Assembly (NCBI GenBank): GCA_028282725.1
Contig: JANQHF010000073.1
Coordinates: forward strand, 40,349-104,348
DNA from: Saprospiraceae bacterium
GTDB taxonomy: Bacteria > Bacteroidota > Bacteroidia > Chitinophagales > Saprospiraceae
DNA: 64,000 nucleotides
Reading direction: 5' to 3'
The notes beneath the pieces were generated by a model. The model was not told the origin of the DNA. It saw nothing but the letters and a program-made list of their open reading frames with translations, and ran no database searches. The position numbers and the translations under genes were made by a program. The stretch's first letter is position 1. Each line of letters starts with the position of its first letter. Below, one piece after another: positions 36,711-47,176 of the stretch.

Positions 36711-37919
36711 TTATTTGTCAATGGCACCGATCACCCTTTTGACAATGCCGTCCATAGCGTTGCGATTGATCCATCTGGCTACAATCACCAAATTGTGTTC
36801 CGGATCGACATATACCATATTAGTTCCGGCACCCAAATGGAAAAAGGACGATTCTGGTGCACTGGGCAATCGCTCCTGGTCAGTATTCAGAAACCAATTC
36901 ATGTATCCATAAGTCTTCATTGCAGGCCCAGGTGTCAATGATTTTTTTACCCAATCTTCAGAAAGTAACTGTTGATTCTTCCATTTACCGCGATTCAGTG
37001 TCAGGTACCCAAACCTGGCCTGGTCGTATGCATTAATAAACATTCCTCCTCCCCAATGACCACCTCCACTAGGGACCTGGACTGCCTTTCCGTCCATGAT
37101 GATCCATGAATTCTCATATCCCATCCAACGCCAGGTCCTGGATGCGTCTATTGGGTCCATTACATATTCCTTAAGGACTTCTTGCAAGGGTCTTCTCCAG
37201 ATATTCGTGCCGGCGAGGGCAAGCAGATTGACCCGGGTATCATTGTATTCGTAAACGGTTCCGGGTTCGACTCTCTCCCTGCTGATCCACTCTGATCTCT
37301 CCCCGCTCGGCCTGTCAGCCCAATCTGGTTTTCCCCATAATGAACCCTGCCAATCACTTGTCTGACGGAGCAAATCGTCCCATGTTATTTTACTGTTGTG
37401 CGTGGATTGAAATGGTTCTAATACCAGTGGTTCTCCAATATGATCGGCCTTATTCACCCCACGGGCACTTTGAAGAGACATGACCGGAGCCATGTAATCA
37501 GCAACTCTATCATTGACATCCCTGATCAATCCCTGATCATGAGCCACGCCGATCGTTGCCGACAGGAAACTTTTCGTTACAGAAAATGTCATATCCACTC
37601 GATCAGGCTCGCCCCACTCTGCAATAATATAGCCATCCTTTACTATGATGCCCGTCTGATCACCCCTGGTTTTGAATGGTCCGATCCCATCACCAAAAGG
37701 CTCTCTTCCAAATCCCAGGTAGTGGTTGATTTCCAGGTTTCGGGGACTTTGACTTTCATTTGAATAAGCATATTGAATTGCTGATGCTATACTGTCCGGA
37801 TTAAGGCCTAACTCGGAAGGGCTCTTGCGCTCCCATTGATCCGTAGGACCGGGAAAATATGTCTGAGCGTCCAAACCGATGGTCAGGACAATGAAGATGA
37901 TGAACAATGCTCTATTCAT
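36711..37919 (-). CDS. Secreted class C beta-lactamase-type serine hydrolase
   Basis: 402 residues from the ATG at 37919, chosen because a signal peptide begins there (MNRALFIIFIVLTIGLDAQ); the track's start adds 17 non-hydrophobic residues. The serine-hydrolase motifs are S113-V-T-K116 (TFSVTKSFLS), YND (YEYNDTRVNLLA) and HLGAG near the C terminus. These enzymes include D-aminopeptidases, esterases and penicillin-binding-like proteins; sequence alone does not separate them. It is periplasmic or secreted. The pseudouridine synthase gene ends 16 bp upstream, so the two are probably co-transcribed. Confidence 0.88.
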   Translation of the reverse strand: MNRALFIIFIVLTIGLDAQTYFPGPTDQWERKSPSELGLNPDSIASAIQYAYSNESQSPRNLEINHYLGFGREPFGDGIGPFKTRGDQTGIIVKDGYIIAEWGEPDRVDMTFSVTKSFLSATIGVAHDQGLIRDVNDRVADYMAPVMSLQSARGVNKADHIGEPLVLEPFQSTHNSKITWDDLLRQTSDWQGSLWGKPDWADRPSGERSEWISRERVEPGTVYEYNDTRVNLLALAGTNIWRRPLQEVLKEYVMDPIDASRTWRWMGYENSWIIMDGKAVQVPSGGGHWGGGMFINAYDQARFGYLTLNRGKWKNQQLLSEDWVKKSLTPGPAMKTYGYMNWFLNTDQERLPSAPESSFFHLGAGTNMVYVDPEHNLVIVARWINRNAMDGIVKRVIGAIDK

Positions 37920-37935
37920 TCCAATTAAATTTTGA

Positions 37936-38667
37936 TCAAGATAAGATGATTCCTGGCTTCGTATCCTCAAGATTCGATTTTAAACCCAGGATGCTCAGCG
38001 CCTTTCGAAAGGGAAGACTCAAGGGAGCAGAAATAACAATGTCTTCTTTGTTGGGGTCGCACAGCACCACCTGACGGGCATGTAGCAACATTTCGGGAAT
38101 ACCCAATTTTTGTTTCCAGATCCTGTTTTGTTTATTGCAACCGTGAGGCCGGTCTCCGATAACAGGATGATCAATATGTGCCAAATGTTTGCGGATTTGA
38201 TGAAATCGTCCGGTTTCAGGCAAGACATTGATCAGACTGTAACGCGATGTATTAAATTTTCCGGAGGGAATATTCAATTCAAATTGTTCGATACGATCAT
38301 AGTGAGTGATGGCTGACCTGACCTTGCCCTCATGCTTCAAGTCATAGTTGATCGTACCCCTTTCATGCATATATCCTCTCACAACTGCGATATAATTCTT
38401 TCGGACCTTTCGCTCCCGGAATTGCTGCTGATAATACTGATTCGCTTCTTTTGACCTGGCAAATAACAAGACTCCTGAAGTTTTTCTGTCCAAACGGTGC
38501 ACCGGGTATACCCTGTGGCCCACTGCTCTTCTCAAGGACTGAAGGGCAAATTCTTTTGCATCCGCCGCTATTTTTGTCCGGTGCACCAGAAGGCCGGGGG
38601 GTTTATTAATGGCAATCAGATCTTCTCCTTCGTAAATGATCTCTAATTGTGAAATTGCCGTATTCAT
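37936..38667 (-). CDS. RluA-family pseudouridine synthase (TruC-like)
   Basis: 243 residues from the ATG; a TTG two codons upstream is the alternative. The catalytic motif HRLDRKTSGVLLFA holds the nucleophilic Asp, preceded by INKPPGLLVH and followed by ETGRFHQIRKHLAHIDHPVIGD. The single-domain layout without an S4 domain and the length are closest to TruC, which makes pseudouridine 65 in tRNA, though other RluA members cannot be excluded. It diverges from the glycosyltransferase gene across 66 bp. Confidence 0.88.
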   Translation of the reverse strand: MNTAISQLEIIYEGEDLIAINKPPGLLVHRTKIAADAKEFALQSLRRAVGHRVYPVHRLDRKTSGVLLFARSKEANQYYQQQFRERKVRKNYIAVVRGYMHERGTINYDLKHEGKVRSAITHYDRIEQFELNIPSGKFNTSRYSLINVLPETGRFHQIRKHLAHIDHPVIGDRPHGCNKQNRIWKQKLGIPEMLLHARQVVLCDPNKEDIVISAPLSLPFRKALSILGLKSNLEDTKPGIILS

Positions 38668-38733
38668 ACCCAATGGAAAGTTAAGCTGAAATCATATACT
38701 ATTGTATTTTTCACAGTCATTTATAAACCTGTA

Positions 38734-39738
38734 TTGAATCCGGCATCTTCTCTTGTAAGCATATTGATGCCTGTCAAAAATGCAGCAGCATTTTTGAATG
38801 AGTGTATTGATTCTATCATCAACCAATCGTGGAGTAGTTGGGAATTAATTGCTGTCCATGATCATTCATATGATGACAGCCTTAAAATTTTACATCAATA
38901 TGACGGGCAAGACCCCCGCATAAAGGTTTTAGAGAATAAAGGACATGGGATCATTCCCGCTCTTCAATTGGCATTTCAACAATCCAAAGGCACATATATT
39001 ACCCGCATGGATGCTGATGATATCATGGCTGAAGACAAAGTAGAATTGATGGTCCGGGCTCTATGGGAAAAAGGAGAGAATTCCCTGGCTGTCGGACATG
39101 TCGAATATTTTAGTCATTCGGAACTGGGTGATGGATACAAGAAATATGCTTCCTGGTTAAACGGCCTAACACAGTCCGGAAGTAATTTTTCAGAAATCTA
39201 TAAGGAGTGTACCATACCTTCTCCCTGCTGGATGACAAGCCGTTCCGATCTTGTAAGATGCGGAGGTTTTTTTTCAGAGATCTATCCCGAGGATTATGAC
39301 CTTGCTTTTCGATTTAAGAAGGCCGGACTGTCTATTGCTCCGGTAAATAAAACGGTACACAAATGGAGAGATCACCCCGACCGGGCATCGAGAAATGATC
39401 CCAATTACAAGGACAATGGTTTTATCCAGGTAAAAATTCAACATTTTCTGGAACAGGAACTTAGCCCCAAATCAAAATTAGTCATTTGGGGTGCGGGCAG
39501 AAAGGGGAAACAAGTTGCGAGGTCATTATTAAAACGTGAAGTCCCATTCACTTGGATGACTGATAATTTGAAGAAGATAGGCCGGAAGATTTATGGTATT
39601 CTTCTGCGATCATCCAATGAAATGTGTAGCATTGAACCGTCACAAGTGATCGTTGCCATTGCGGCCATTGAATCACTTGCCTTGATTGACAAAACTATTG
39701 AAGAAAATGAACAGCATGCATTCTATCGCTTTTGTTGA
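38734..39738 (+). CDS. GT2 glycosyltransferase with C-terminal nucleotide-binding-like domain
   Basis: 334 residues from a TTG start. Residues 1-215 are a GT-A family 2 glycosyltransferase: SILMPVKNAAAFLNECIDSI, GTYITRMDADD with the DxD metal site, and the acceptor-side YPEDYDLAFRFKKAGL. From about 245 a separate domain opens with KLVIWGAGRKGKQVARSLL, a Rossmann-like GxGxxG fold that senses a sugar nucleotide or dinucleotide in related proteins. No capsule or LPS genes lie nearby, so the acceptor is unknown. It converges on the last permease gene. Confidence 0.85.
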   Translation: MNPASSLVSILMPVKNAAAFLNECIDSIINQSWSSWELIAVHDHSYDDSLKILHQYDGQDPRIKVLENKGHGIIPALQLAFQQSKGTYITRMDADDIMAEDKVELMVRALWEKGENSLAVGHVEYFSHSELGDGYKKYASWLNGLTQSGSNFSEIYKECTIPSPCWMTSRSDLVRCGGFFSEIYPEDYDLAFRFKKAGLSIAPVNKTVHKWRDHPDRASRNDPNYKDNGFIQVKIQHFLEQELSPKSKLVIWGAGRKGKQVARSLLKREVPFTWMTDNLKKIGRKIYGILLRSSNEMCSIEPSQVIVAIAAIESLALIDKTIEENEQHAFYRFC

Positions 39739-39779
39739 CTTTCTTCAGATACAATCCAAAGTTGCTTTTTAGGACATAA

Positions 39780-42227
39780 TTATTCTGACCTCAGAGATTC
39801 AACGGGATTGGCTCTTGCCGCCCTGATACTCTGAAAGCTCACTGTTAAAAAGGCAATCAGGATCGATATCAGTCCCGCAAAAACAAAGATCCACCATTCG
39901 ATAGACACCCTGTATGCGAAATCCTGCAACCAATTCCTCATTGCATACCAGGCAATCGGGCTCGCTATGATGATGGCCACAATCACCAACTTCAGAAAGT
40001 CTTTAGACAGCAGTTGTACTATACCTAACGATGAAGCACCCAGCACCTTTCTGATTCCAATTTCTTTGACTCGTTGTTCAGCTGTAAAGGCTGCCAGTGC
40101 AAGTAGACCAAGGCAGGCAATGAAGATAGCAAGGATACTGAATGTACTAAAGACCTTGCGTGCGGTCATCTCTCTGTCGTATAGGTCTGCCCATTCCCGA
40201 TCCAAAAAGGCATACCGGAACGGCAAGTCGGGTTGAAATTGCATCCACAAATTTTCTATGCTTGACAGAGTGGTTTGAAATGCATTCGGATTCATACGAA
40301 CTGTAATCAGATTATCAACACCGGGAGTGCCGTTTCTTAAATTACTGACCAGGAACAACGGAGAGATTGTCTGATGTAATGATTGAAAGTGATAATCTCT
40401 TACCACACCGACAATAGTATATACGCTTTGAACATCCGGGATGGGATTCAAGAAATTAGCCGGAGAAATTACTTGAGTGCCGATCGGGTCTGACAAGTTC
40501 ATTTCTCTTACAGCAGCTTCATTTACCACTATAGAAAGGGAGTCAGCGAATTCTTCCGAAAAACTTCGTCCGTCAATAATTTCCATTTTCATACATTCCA
40601 CATATCCATCATCGACGATTAATCCACTCCCTGTGGTCATTTCAGTTTCACTTTGAGGCCGGAATGAAATTCCAAAAAACTGTCCTCCCGGTTGTGTACT
40701 ACACCCACTTACGGCGATTACTCCAGGCAAGTTTTCAATCTCATTTTTCAATGTTTCTTCCTGAGACAAGGTCATTCCTCCTGCTCCCTGCAATGTGATG
40801 AGATGATCCTTATCAAATCCCAATTCCTTGTTTTGGGCAAATACCATTTGATTATAAATCAGGATAGTACTAATTATGAGAAATACAGAAATTCCAAATT
40901 GAAATACAACGAGTGCATTTCTGAGGATGGCCCCTTTTTTAGTCTTGGAAAATTGCCCTCTTAATACCTCGATTGGTTTGAATGATGACAAGGCAATGGC
41001 AGGGTAGGTCCCCGACAACAATCCTGTTAATCCTGTTATGCCCACAAACGTCAATAAGTATTCTACGCTAGTCAAATCTGTTGAAGCGAAATTCTTTCCT
41101 GTTAATTCATTAAAATGAGGCAATGCCACGGAATGAATAAGCAAGGCGAGCACACCGCTGATCAGGGTAACCAGGAGGGCTTCTGCAAAAAATTGAATCG
41201 CTATTTGAGATCTCTCTGATCCAAGCGTCTTTCTGATCCCTACTTCTTTGGCTCTTGTAGCAGACCTGGCGGTAGCCAGATTCATGAAATTAATGCATGC
41301 AATAATTAGAATGAGAATGGCGATTACCAGGAAGAAATATACCCGTTGCCTTGAGCCCGGTGGCTTAATTTCACTTTCCAATTTTGAGTCCAGGTAGATA
41401 TCCTCCAGGTGCTGTAGTGTATAGTTATATCCATTTCCCTGATTTTGATATTCGGCATAATCAACTCCAAAGTTGTTTAAGATCTGGCCGCTGGCATACT
41501 TGACTACGAGATCCGGAAATTTAGATTCTAATATGCCGGGATCTGTTTCAGGATGTAACATGAGATATGTCAGTGCCGAGAAACTGATGAAATTAGGAGC
41601 CTGTATAAAATTCAGACTTTTGGAAGAAATCAATAAGTCAAATTCGAGATGACTATTGTGTGGAATATCCTCTACAACACCACTTACCAGGTAGTCATTG
41701 TTGTTTTGAGGAAGTTCCAATGTTTTGCCGACTGCACTTTCTCCCTTGAAGTATTTATCTGCAAGAGTTTTGGTCAATACTACTGTATTCGGTTTGACAA
41801 GAACTTCAGCCGGATTTCCTTCTAATAATCCTATATCAAAAAAATCGAAGAAATTGCTATCCGCCCACATATACCGTTCCTCTTCATAAATTATCCCGTT
41901 GTGTTTAATTACAATAGGGTTGCCAGCAAAGTAGAAAATCCTTGTTGCGGCTTCTACTTCGGGAAACTCATCATTCATAGCTTCCGCATAGGAATGTGGA
42001 ATGATAGCATAATTTCTGGTTCTGCCCGGGTACTTTCTCTCTAATGCAACTCTGTAAATTTGATCTCCTTTTTCATGCCACTTGTCATAACTCAATTCAT
42101 CCTTTACAAATGTCATGATGATCATAAAACATGCTAAGCCTATTGCCAGTCCGAGTATATTGATCAGGGTATAACCCTTGTGTCGGAGAAGATTTCTAAA
42201 AGTGATTTTAAAATAGTTCTTTATCAT
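39780..42227 (-). CDS. MacB/FtsX-type ABC permease (fifth of five)
   Basis: 815 residues. One N-terminal helix (TLINILGLAIGLACF), a periplasmic MacB_PCD domain, a first FtsX block with ATRAKEVGIRKTLGSERSQ, a second periplasmic region, and a closing FtsX block with EQRVKEIGIRKVLGAS, ending NPVESLRSE. Unlike classical MacB it carries two FtsX blocks on one chain and no ATPase domain. It is the last gene of the exporter operon, 59 bp from the fourth permease. It probably works with the operon's LolD-like ATPases and adaptor to move a peptide, lipid or drug out of the periplasm. Confidence 0.93.
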   Translation of the reverse strand: MIKNYFKITFRNLLRHKGYTLINILGLAIGLACFMIIMTFVKDELSYDKWHEKGDQIYRVALERKYPGRTRNYAIIPHSYAEAMNDEFPEVEAATRIFYFAGNPIVIKHNGIIYEEERYMWADSNFFDFFDIGLLEGNPAEVLVKPNTVVLTKTLADKYFKGESAVGKTLELPQNNNDYLVSGVVEDIPHNSHLEFDLLISSKSLNFIQAPNFISFSALTYLMLHPETDPGILESKFPDLVVKYASGQILNNFGVDYAEYQNQGNGYNYTLQHLEDIYLDSKLESEIKPPGSRQRVYFFLVIAILILIIACINFMNLATARSATRAKEVGIRKTLGSERSQIAIQFFAEALLVTLISGVLALLIHSVALPHFNELTGKNFASTDLTSVEYLLTFVGITGLTGLLSGTYPAIALSSFKPIEVLRGQFSKTKKGAILRNALVVFQFGISVFLIISTILIYNQMVFAQNKELGFDKDHLITLQGAGGMTLSQEETLKNEIENLPGVIAVSGCSTQPGGQFFGISFRPQSETEMTTGSGLIVDDGYVECMKMEIIDGRSFSEEFADSLSIVVNEAAVREMNLSDPIGTQVISPANFLNPIPDVQSVYTIVGVVRDYHFQSLHQTISPLFLVSNLRNGTPGVDNLITVRMNPNAFQTTLSSIENLWMQFQPDLPFRYAFLDREWADLYDREMTARKVFSTFSILAIFIACLGLLALAAFTAEQRVKEIGIRKVLGASSLGIVQLLSKDFLKLVIVAIIIASPIAWYAMRNWLQDFAYRVSIEWWIFVFAGLISILIAFLTVSFQSIRAARANPVESLRSE

Positions 42228-42286
42228 TTTTGCTCGCAGATTAGGTGAACAATATTCAACCGGTTCCTGGAATTAGTAGATTATCA

Positions 42287-44704
42287 TCATTCATATCTAA
42301 GGGAATTAATAGGGTTGTCAAATGCAGCACGAGCGGTCTGAAGACTGACCGTGATCCAGGCAATAAGCATGGCAATTCCTGCGGCGACTAAAAATATCCC
42401 CACCCCAATAGGAATTCTATAAGCAAACTCTTGCAACCATCCTTTCATTAAATACCAGGCCAGTGGCGATGCAATTAAAGCAGATATGATTACCAGCAAA
42501 CTGAATTCCCTGGAAAGCAACATCATTATATTTCCACTTGAGGCACCTAATATTTTCCTGATACCAACTTCTTTCTTTTTTTGTTCGGCCGTAAAAGATG
42601 CCAATCCGGCAAGGCCAAGGCAGGCTACGAAAATGGCAAGGAGGGCAAATATTCCGAAAATCTTACCTTGCCGCTCTTCAGCCCGATATAGAGCCGCGTA
42701 ATTTTCATCTACAAAAGTGTATTCAAAGGGGACCTCCGGGTTAAATTTTGTGAAGACCTCTTCAATGTATTGAATTGTCTTTGGAATATTATAAGGTCGT
42801 ATACGCACCGCATAATTCCAGGCCATATACGGTGCAATAAAATATACGGTTGGGATGATGGGCTTTTTTAAAGTCTCAAAATGGAAGTCCTTGATGACTC
42901 CGATTACCTGACCATCGCGTTCGACCCACTGGCCGGAATTCCAATCTGTGATTTCCGAACTCCCAAATGTCTTACCGATGGCATTCTCATTCGTCCAACC
43001 CAGATCCCTGACGGCTGCTTCATTCAGGATAAACGCACCTTTGGAATCACTTGGAAAATCCCGGGAAAAACTTCGACCGGAAATCATTCGAAAACCCATT
43101 GTTTCTATAAAATCGTAATCAGTCCAGACGGTTTGCATTCCCTTCCTCTGATCTTCAGGTACTCCTTCAGGCCTGGTTCCCAGTGAACTACTGAGTCGTC
43201 CCGGTGGAACTCTTGAGGATCCTCCGCCAGAAATGACAGAAGGATTTTTCATAAGTTCATTCGTGAATTGTTCATACTGACCCCGCAGTTCAAGTGGGGA
43301 ACCCATCAGGACAATATGATCTTTATCGAATCCCAAATCCATAGTTTTGCAATAGTCCAACTGCTTGTATACCACTCCGGTAACGACCAGTAAAAATATG
43401 GATGTGGCAAACTGGAATGTCACTAATATTTTTCTCAATGTACCTCCCCTGCTTCCCGTATTCAACTTACCTGAAAGCACATTGACAGGTTTAAAGGAAG
43501 AAAGGAGTAATGCAGGATAACTGCCTGCTGCTATACCGACGAATATGGTGATGAGGATCAATCCTCCAAAAAGGGGAAGGTTATCCAGAAGATTAAGGCT
43601 GAGATTGGCTTCCGCCAGTTCACTGAAAAACGGTAAACTGATACGCACAAAAATTAATCCCAGTATCAAGGATATAAATGCCAGAATTGTGCTTTCACTT
43701 AGAAATTGACCGACAAGTTGCCCTTTCAGTGCGCCCACCACTTTTCTCAGCCCGACTTCTCTTGCTCGCATACTGGATTTGGCAGTAGAGAGATTCATAA
43801 AATTGATACAAGCAATAATGAGAATGAATAAGGCGATGAATGAGAAAGAATATACATAATTGATATCTCCACCTGTCGCAAATGAGCTAATATCCTGGGA
43901 ATGCAGATACATATCTGTCAAGGGCTGCATGACAATGGCGGGTGAGAATGATTTCCAGGATTCAAGTTTCACATCGACAAATCTGGCGAGACGATTTTCT
44001 AAACTTGAAGATTTGATACCCGGAGGCAACATTGCAAATGTTTCTACATATCCTTCACCCCAATTTTCCAAAACAATTCTTGAAAACACCTGCTTTCCAC
44101 AATTCATGGACACCATCATATCAAATGGGAATTGAGAATTTTCCGGGATCTTTTCTAATATTCCGGTTATTTCAAAATCTTCATCACGTACTTTCAATAC
44201 CCGCCCGATCCCATTTGACGTGCCGAAATATTTGTTACTTATTTCTTCCGTAACGACAAGTGAAAAGGGATTTTCAAGGGCAGTTATTGGATCTCCATGC
44301 AGAAGGTTGAAATCAAAAACCTGAAAAACTTCAGGATCAACGAAAGTCAGGTTTTCTTCTACAAATACCTGATCTTGATATTCTATGGACTCACGATTCT
44401 GAGGTGCAAAACGAATGATGTGCTCAAAGTCAGGGAAATCCGGCTCTAATTCATCTGCCAATCGATAGGGCCCTATGGCTCTTTGATTGACATCACCGGT
44501 CTGAGGATTTGTAGTCTGGATAGTAAGACGGTAAATCCGATTTTTATTTTGGTGAAAACTGTCAAAGCTAATTTCTCTTTGAACATAGAGCATAATGAGA
44601 ATAACACATGCCATTCCAATAGCCAGGCCCAAAATATTAATAGCGGTAAATCCTTTGTGACGAATGAGATTTCGGATTGCTATGGTTATATAGTTTTTAA
44701 TCAT
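42287..44704 (-). CDS. MacB/FtsX-type ABC permease (fourth of five)
   Basis: 805 residues with the same two-block design as its neighbours: N-terminal helix TAINILGLAIGMACVILIM, MacB_PCD domain, FtsX block one (MRAREVGLRKVVGALKGQL), second periplasmic domain, FtsX block two (EQKKKEVGIRKILGASSGN), ending NPINSLRYE. The periplasmic domains differ strongly from the other copies while the membrane blocks are conserved, which would fit different substrates or hetero-oligomers. 32 bp separate it from the third permease. Confidence 0.93.
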   Translation of the reverse strand: MIKNYITIAIRNLIRHKGFTAINILGLAIGMACVILIMLYVQREISFDSFHQNKNRIYRLTIQTTNPQTGDVNQRAIGPYRLADELEPDFPDFEHIIRFAPQNRESIEYQDQVFVEENLTFVDPEVFQVFDFNLLHGDPITALENPFSLVVTEEISNKYFGTSNGIGRVLKVRDEDFEITGILEKIPENSQFPFDMMVSMNCGKQVFSRIVLENWGEGYVETFAMLPPGIKSSSLENRLARFVDVKLESWKSFSPAIVMQPLTDMYLHSQDISSFATGGDINYVYSFSFIALFILIIACINFMNLSTAKSSMRAREVGLRKVVGALKGQLVGQFLSESTILAFISLILGLIFVRISLPFFSELAEANLSLNLLDNLPLFGGLILITIFVGIAAGSYPALLLSSFKPVNVLSGKLNTGSRGGTLRKILVTFQFATSIFLLVVTGVVYKQLDYCKTMDLGFDKDHIVLMGSPLELRGQYEQFTNELMKNPSVISGGGSSRVPPGRLSSSLGTRPEGVPEDQRKGMQTVWTDYDFIETMGFRMISGRSFSRDFPSDSKGAFILNEAAVRDLGWTNENAIGKTFGSSEITDWNSGQWVERDGQVIGVIKDFHFETLKKPIIPTVYFIAPYMAWNYAVRIRPYNIPKTIQYIEEVFTKFNPEVPFEYTFVDENYAALYRAEERQGKIFGIFALLAIFVACLGLAGLASFTAEQKKKEVGIRKILGASSGNIMMLLSREFSLLVIISALIASPLAWYLMKGWLQEFAYRIPIGVGIFLVAAGIAMLIAWITVSLQTARAAFDNPINSLRYE

Positions 44705-44736
44705 TTTACAGTGATTATATGATTTAAAAATTTTGG

Positions 44737-47166
44737 CTATTCGTTTCTTATGGAATCTACAGGGTTTGCGATTGCAGAGCGTATTGAATGATAACTGACA
44801 GTAAATAATGCAATGAGAATAGCAGAAAGTCCGGCAAAAATAAATATCGAGTAGCCTACATTTACCTTATATGCAAAACTGGAAAGCCATTGGGACATTA
44901 AATACCAGGCAATCGGTACTGCAATAATCAAAGCCAGGAAGACCAACTTTAGAAAGTCTTTTGATAAAAGACTTACAATTCCAAATGTAGTTGCACCCAG
45001 TACTTTTCTAATTCCTATTTCGCGGGTTCTTTTTTCGGTTGCAAAGGCTGCAAGCCCGAACAAACCGAGACAGGCTATAAATATTCCCAAGCCCGAGAAT
45101 ATCGAGAATATTGTGCCAACTCTCAATTCTGTACGATAGATGTTGTTAAAGGATTCATCCATGAACCTGTAGGAAAAAGGTTGACCAGGCGCTAATTCTT
45201 TCCAGCTTCGTTCTGCATGTGCAATCGCTTCCGAAGGATTCCCGGGTGTAAGCTTTACGGAAAGAGATCCCGAACTTTCATTTAACATAAATCCCAGTGC
45301 ACGTATATTTTCTCTTAAACTTTCATAGTGAAAATCTTTGGCAACGCCGATGATCTTTAGTGGAATCGATGCAAATCCTGCATCGGGGCCGGCATCCGCA
45401 CTTCCATATATTGTCTTTCCCACCGGATCTTCAAGCCCGAATAACTTAACTGCCGTTTCATTCAAAATTACTGCCTGGGAGTCCGTCGCCATCGCAATAT
45501 TAAAATCCCGCCCTTCTTTCAGCTCAATGCCCATTGTTTTTATATAATCTTCGTCGATATCCCAATTTTGCATGGCTACGCAATTATCCTCCCTTATTTC
45601 AGCACTCTTACAAAGCGGTGAATCACTTCGACTCGACGGCACAGGAAGATAACTGCTGTAAGACGACATAACTATTGAAGGGTGCTCACTTAGTCTCTTC
45701 TTGTATGCATTTTTATTATTACCCAAGGCATAGGCATCATCAATGACCAGAACGTGTTGCCGGTCAAATCCCAGTTTTTTATTTTGGATATAACTCAACT
45801 GTTTACGTATACCCATAGTCGCCACAATCAGTACAACTGCAATGAGAAATTGAAAAACTACCAAGCCATTTCTTAAGGTTACATTTCCTTTTTTGTCAGA
45901 CAGACGTCCTGTCAATGTTTGGATGGGCTTGAATCCGGATAAATAAAAAGCAGGATAGCTACCTGCCAGTAGCCCTATCAGGAATGTTCCCGAAAGGGCT
46001 ATCGTCCAGAAAGAAGGATTGGAAAAAGGTATTGATAAGTTTTTATTGGCCAGTTGATTATATGCCGGAAGGGATATATGAGCCAGGGCCAGCCCCAAAA
46101 GAAATGCCAGAAAGGTTAAGATGAGAGACTCACATAAAAACTGACTGATTAAATTACTTTTTAGTGAACCCATCACTTTTCTCAGTCCAATTTCTTTTGC
46201 CCTGAGCGCTGATTTGGCAGTCGTCAGATTCATAAAATTGACAACTGCGATGATCAGGATAAAAATTGCCGCGGAAAGAAAAATCCACACGTATTGTATA
46301 TTCCCGTTGGGGGCCAATTCTGCTACCAAATCGGAATGCAGGTGAATTTCTCTCAAGGGTTGATAGAAGTATCTGATGAATGCACCGGATTTGGCTATTT
46401 CATCGTAGGTTGCCCCCATAATATTTTCAATTTGAGGGCCTATATATTTTTCCAATAAATGTGGAAATACTTTGGCCTCAAATGCTTTGTGATCAACACC
46501 TTTTTTCAGTACGTAATAAGTTGGAAAATTATTGCTGACCCATATTCCATTATTGGCTTCCTGACCACCGGTAAGACTGACGAAAAAATCAAATCTAAAA
46601 TGTGAATTTTCAGGCATGTCTTTTATGATCCCGGTAATCTCATATACCTCGTTATCGTCAAAGGTCAATGTCTTGCCCAGTGCGTCCTCATTATTGAAGT
46701 ATTTCAATGCTGCCGTTTCACTGATGACAACAGAATTAGGTTCCGTTAAAGCAGATTTACTTCCGGCAATGAGCTTTAAATCAAAAACATCAAAGAGCGT
46801 AGAGTCAGTGAAAACTATATCTTCTTCTTTGTAGTTTTGTACATCTCTCTTGACTAAAAATGAGCCATAATCTCTGAATCTTACGGCACTTTCCACTTCG
46901 GGAAAGTCGCTTACCAATGCTTGAGCAAGTGGTGCAGGTGAAACGGCATAGCTTTGATGCGTTCCTGCAAAATTGATTTCAGATGCGACCCTGTAAGTTC
47001 TGTCCGCCTTGGAATTCCAATTATCATAGCTCAATTCATCACTCACCCATAGCATGATCAGGAGACAACCGGCTATTCCAATAGAAAGACCAAGAACATT
47101 AATAACTGAATTGCTCTTGTTTCTCGTGAGGTTACGGAGTGCTATTTTTATGTAATTTTTGTACAT
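44737..47166 (-). CDS. MacB/FtsX-type ABC permease (third of five)
   Basis: 809 residues. Helix SVINVLGLSIGIAGCLLIML, MacB_PCD domain, FtsX block one (LRAKEIGLRKVMGSLKSNL), second periplasmic domain and FtsX block two (EKRTREIGIRKVLGATTFG), ending NPVDSIRNE. The coupling helices (xxKEIGxRKVxG) should contact the ATPases. It begins 10 bp after the second permease ends, the tightest junction in the set. Confidence 0.93.
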   Translation of the reverse strand: MYKNYIKIALRNLTRNKSNSVINVLGLSIGIAGCLLIMLWVSDELSYDNWNSKADRTYRVASEINFAGTHQSYAVSPAPLAQALVSDFPEVESAVRFRDYGSFLVKRDVQNYKEEDIVFTDSTLFDVFDLKLIAGSKSALTEPNSVVISETAALKYFNNEDALGKTLTFDDNEVYEITGIIKDMPENSHFRFDFFVSLTGGQEANNGIWVSNNFPTYYVLKKGVDHKAFEAKVFPHLLEKYIGPQIENIMGATYDEIAKSGAFIRYFYQPLREIHLHSDLVAELAPNGNIQYVWIFLSAAIFILIIAVVNFMNLTTAKSALRAKEIGLRKVMGSLKSNLISQFLCESLILTFLAFLLGLALAHISLPAYNQLANKNLSIPFSNPSFWTIALSGTFLIGLLAGSYPAFYLSGFKPIQTLTGRLSDKKGNVTLRNGLVVFQFLIAVVLIVATMGIRKQLSYIQNKKLGFDRQHVLVIDDAYALGNNKNAYKKRLSEHPSIVMSSYSSYLPVPSSRSDSPLCKSAEIREDNCVAMQNWDIDEDYIKTMGIELKEGRDFNIAMATDSQAVILNETAVKLFGLEDPVGKTIYGSADAGPDAGFASIPLKIIGVAKDFHYESLRENIRALGFMLNESSGSLSVKLTPGNPSEAIAHAERSWKELAPGQPFSYRFMDESFNNIYRTELRVGTIFSIFSGLGIFIACLGLFGLAAFATEKRTREIGIRKVLGATTFGIVSLLSKDFLKLVFLALIIAVPIAWYLMSQWLSSFAYKVNVGYSIFIFAGLSAILIALFTVSYHSIRSAIANPVDSIRNE

Positions 47167-47176
47167 GATTATTCAG

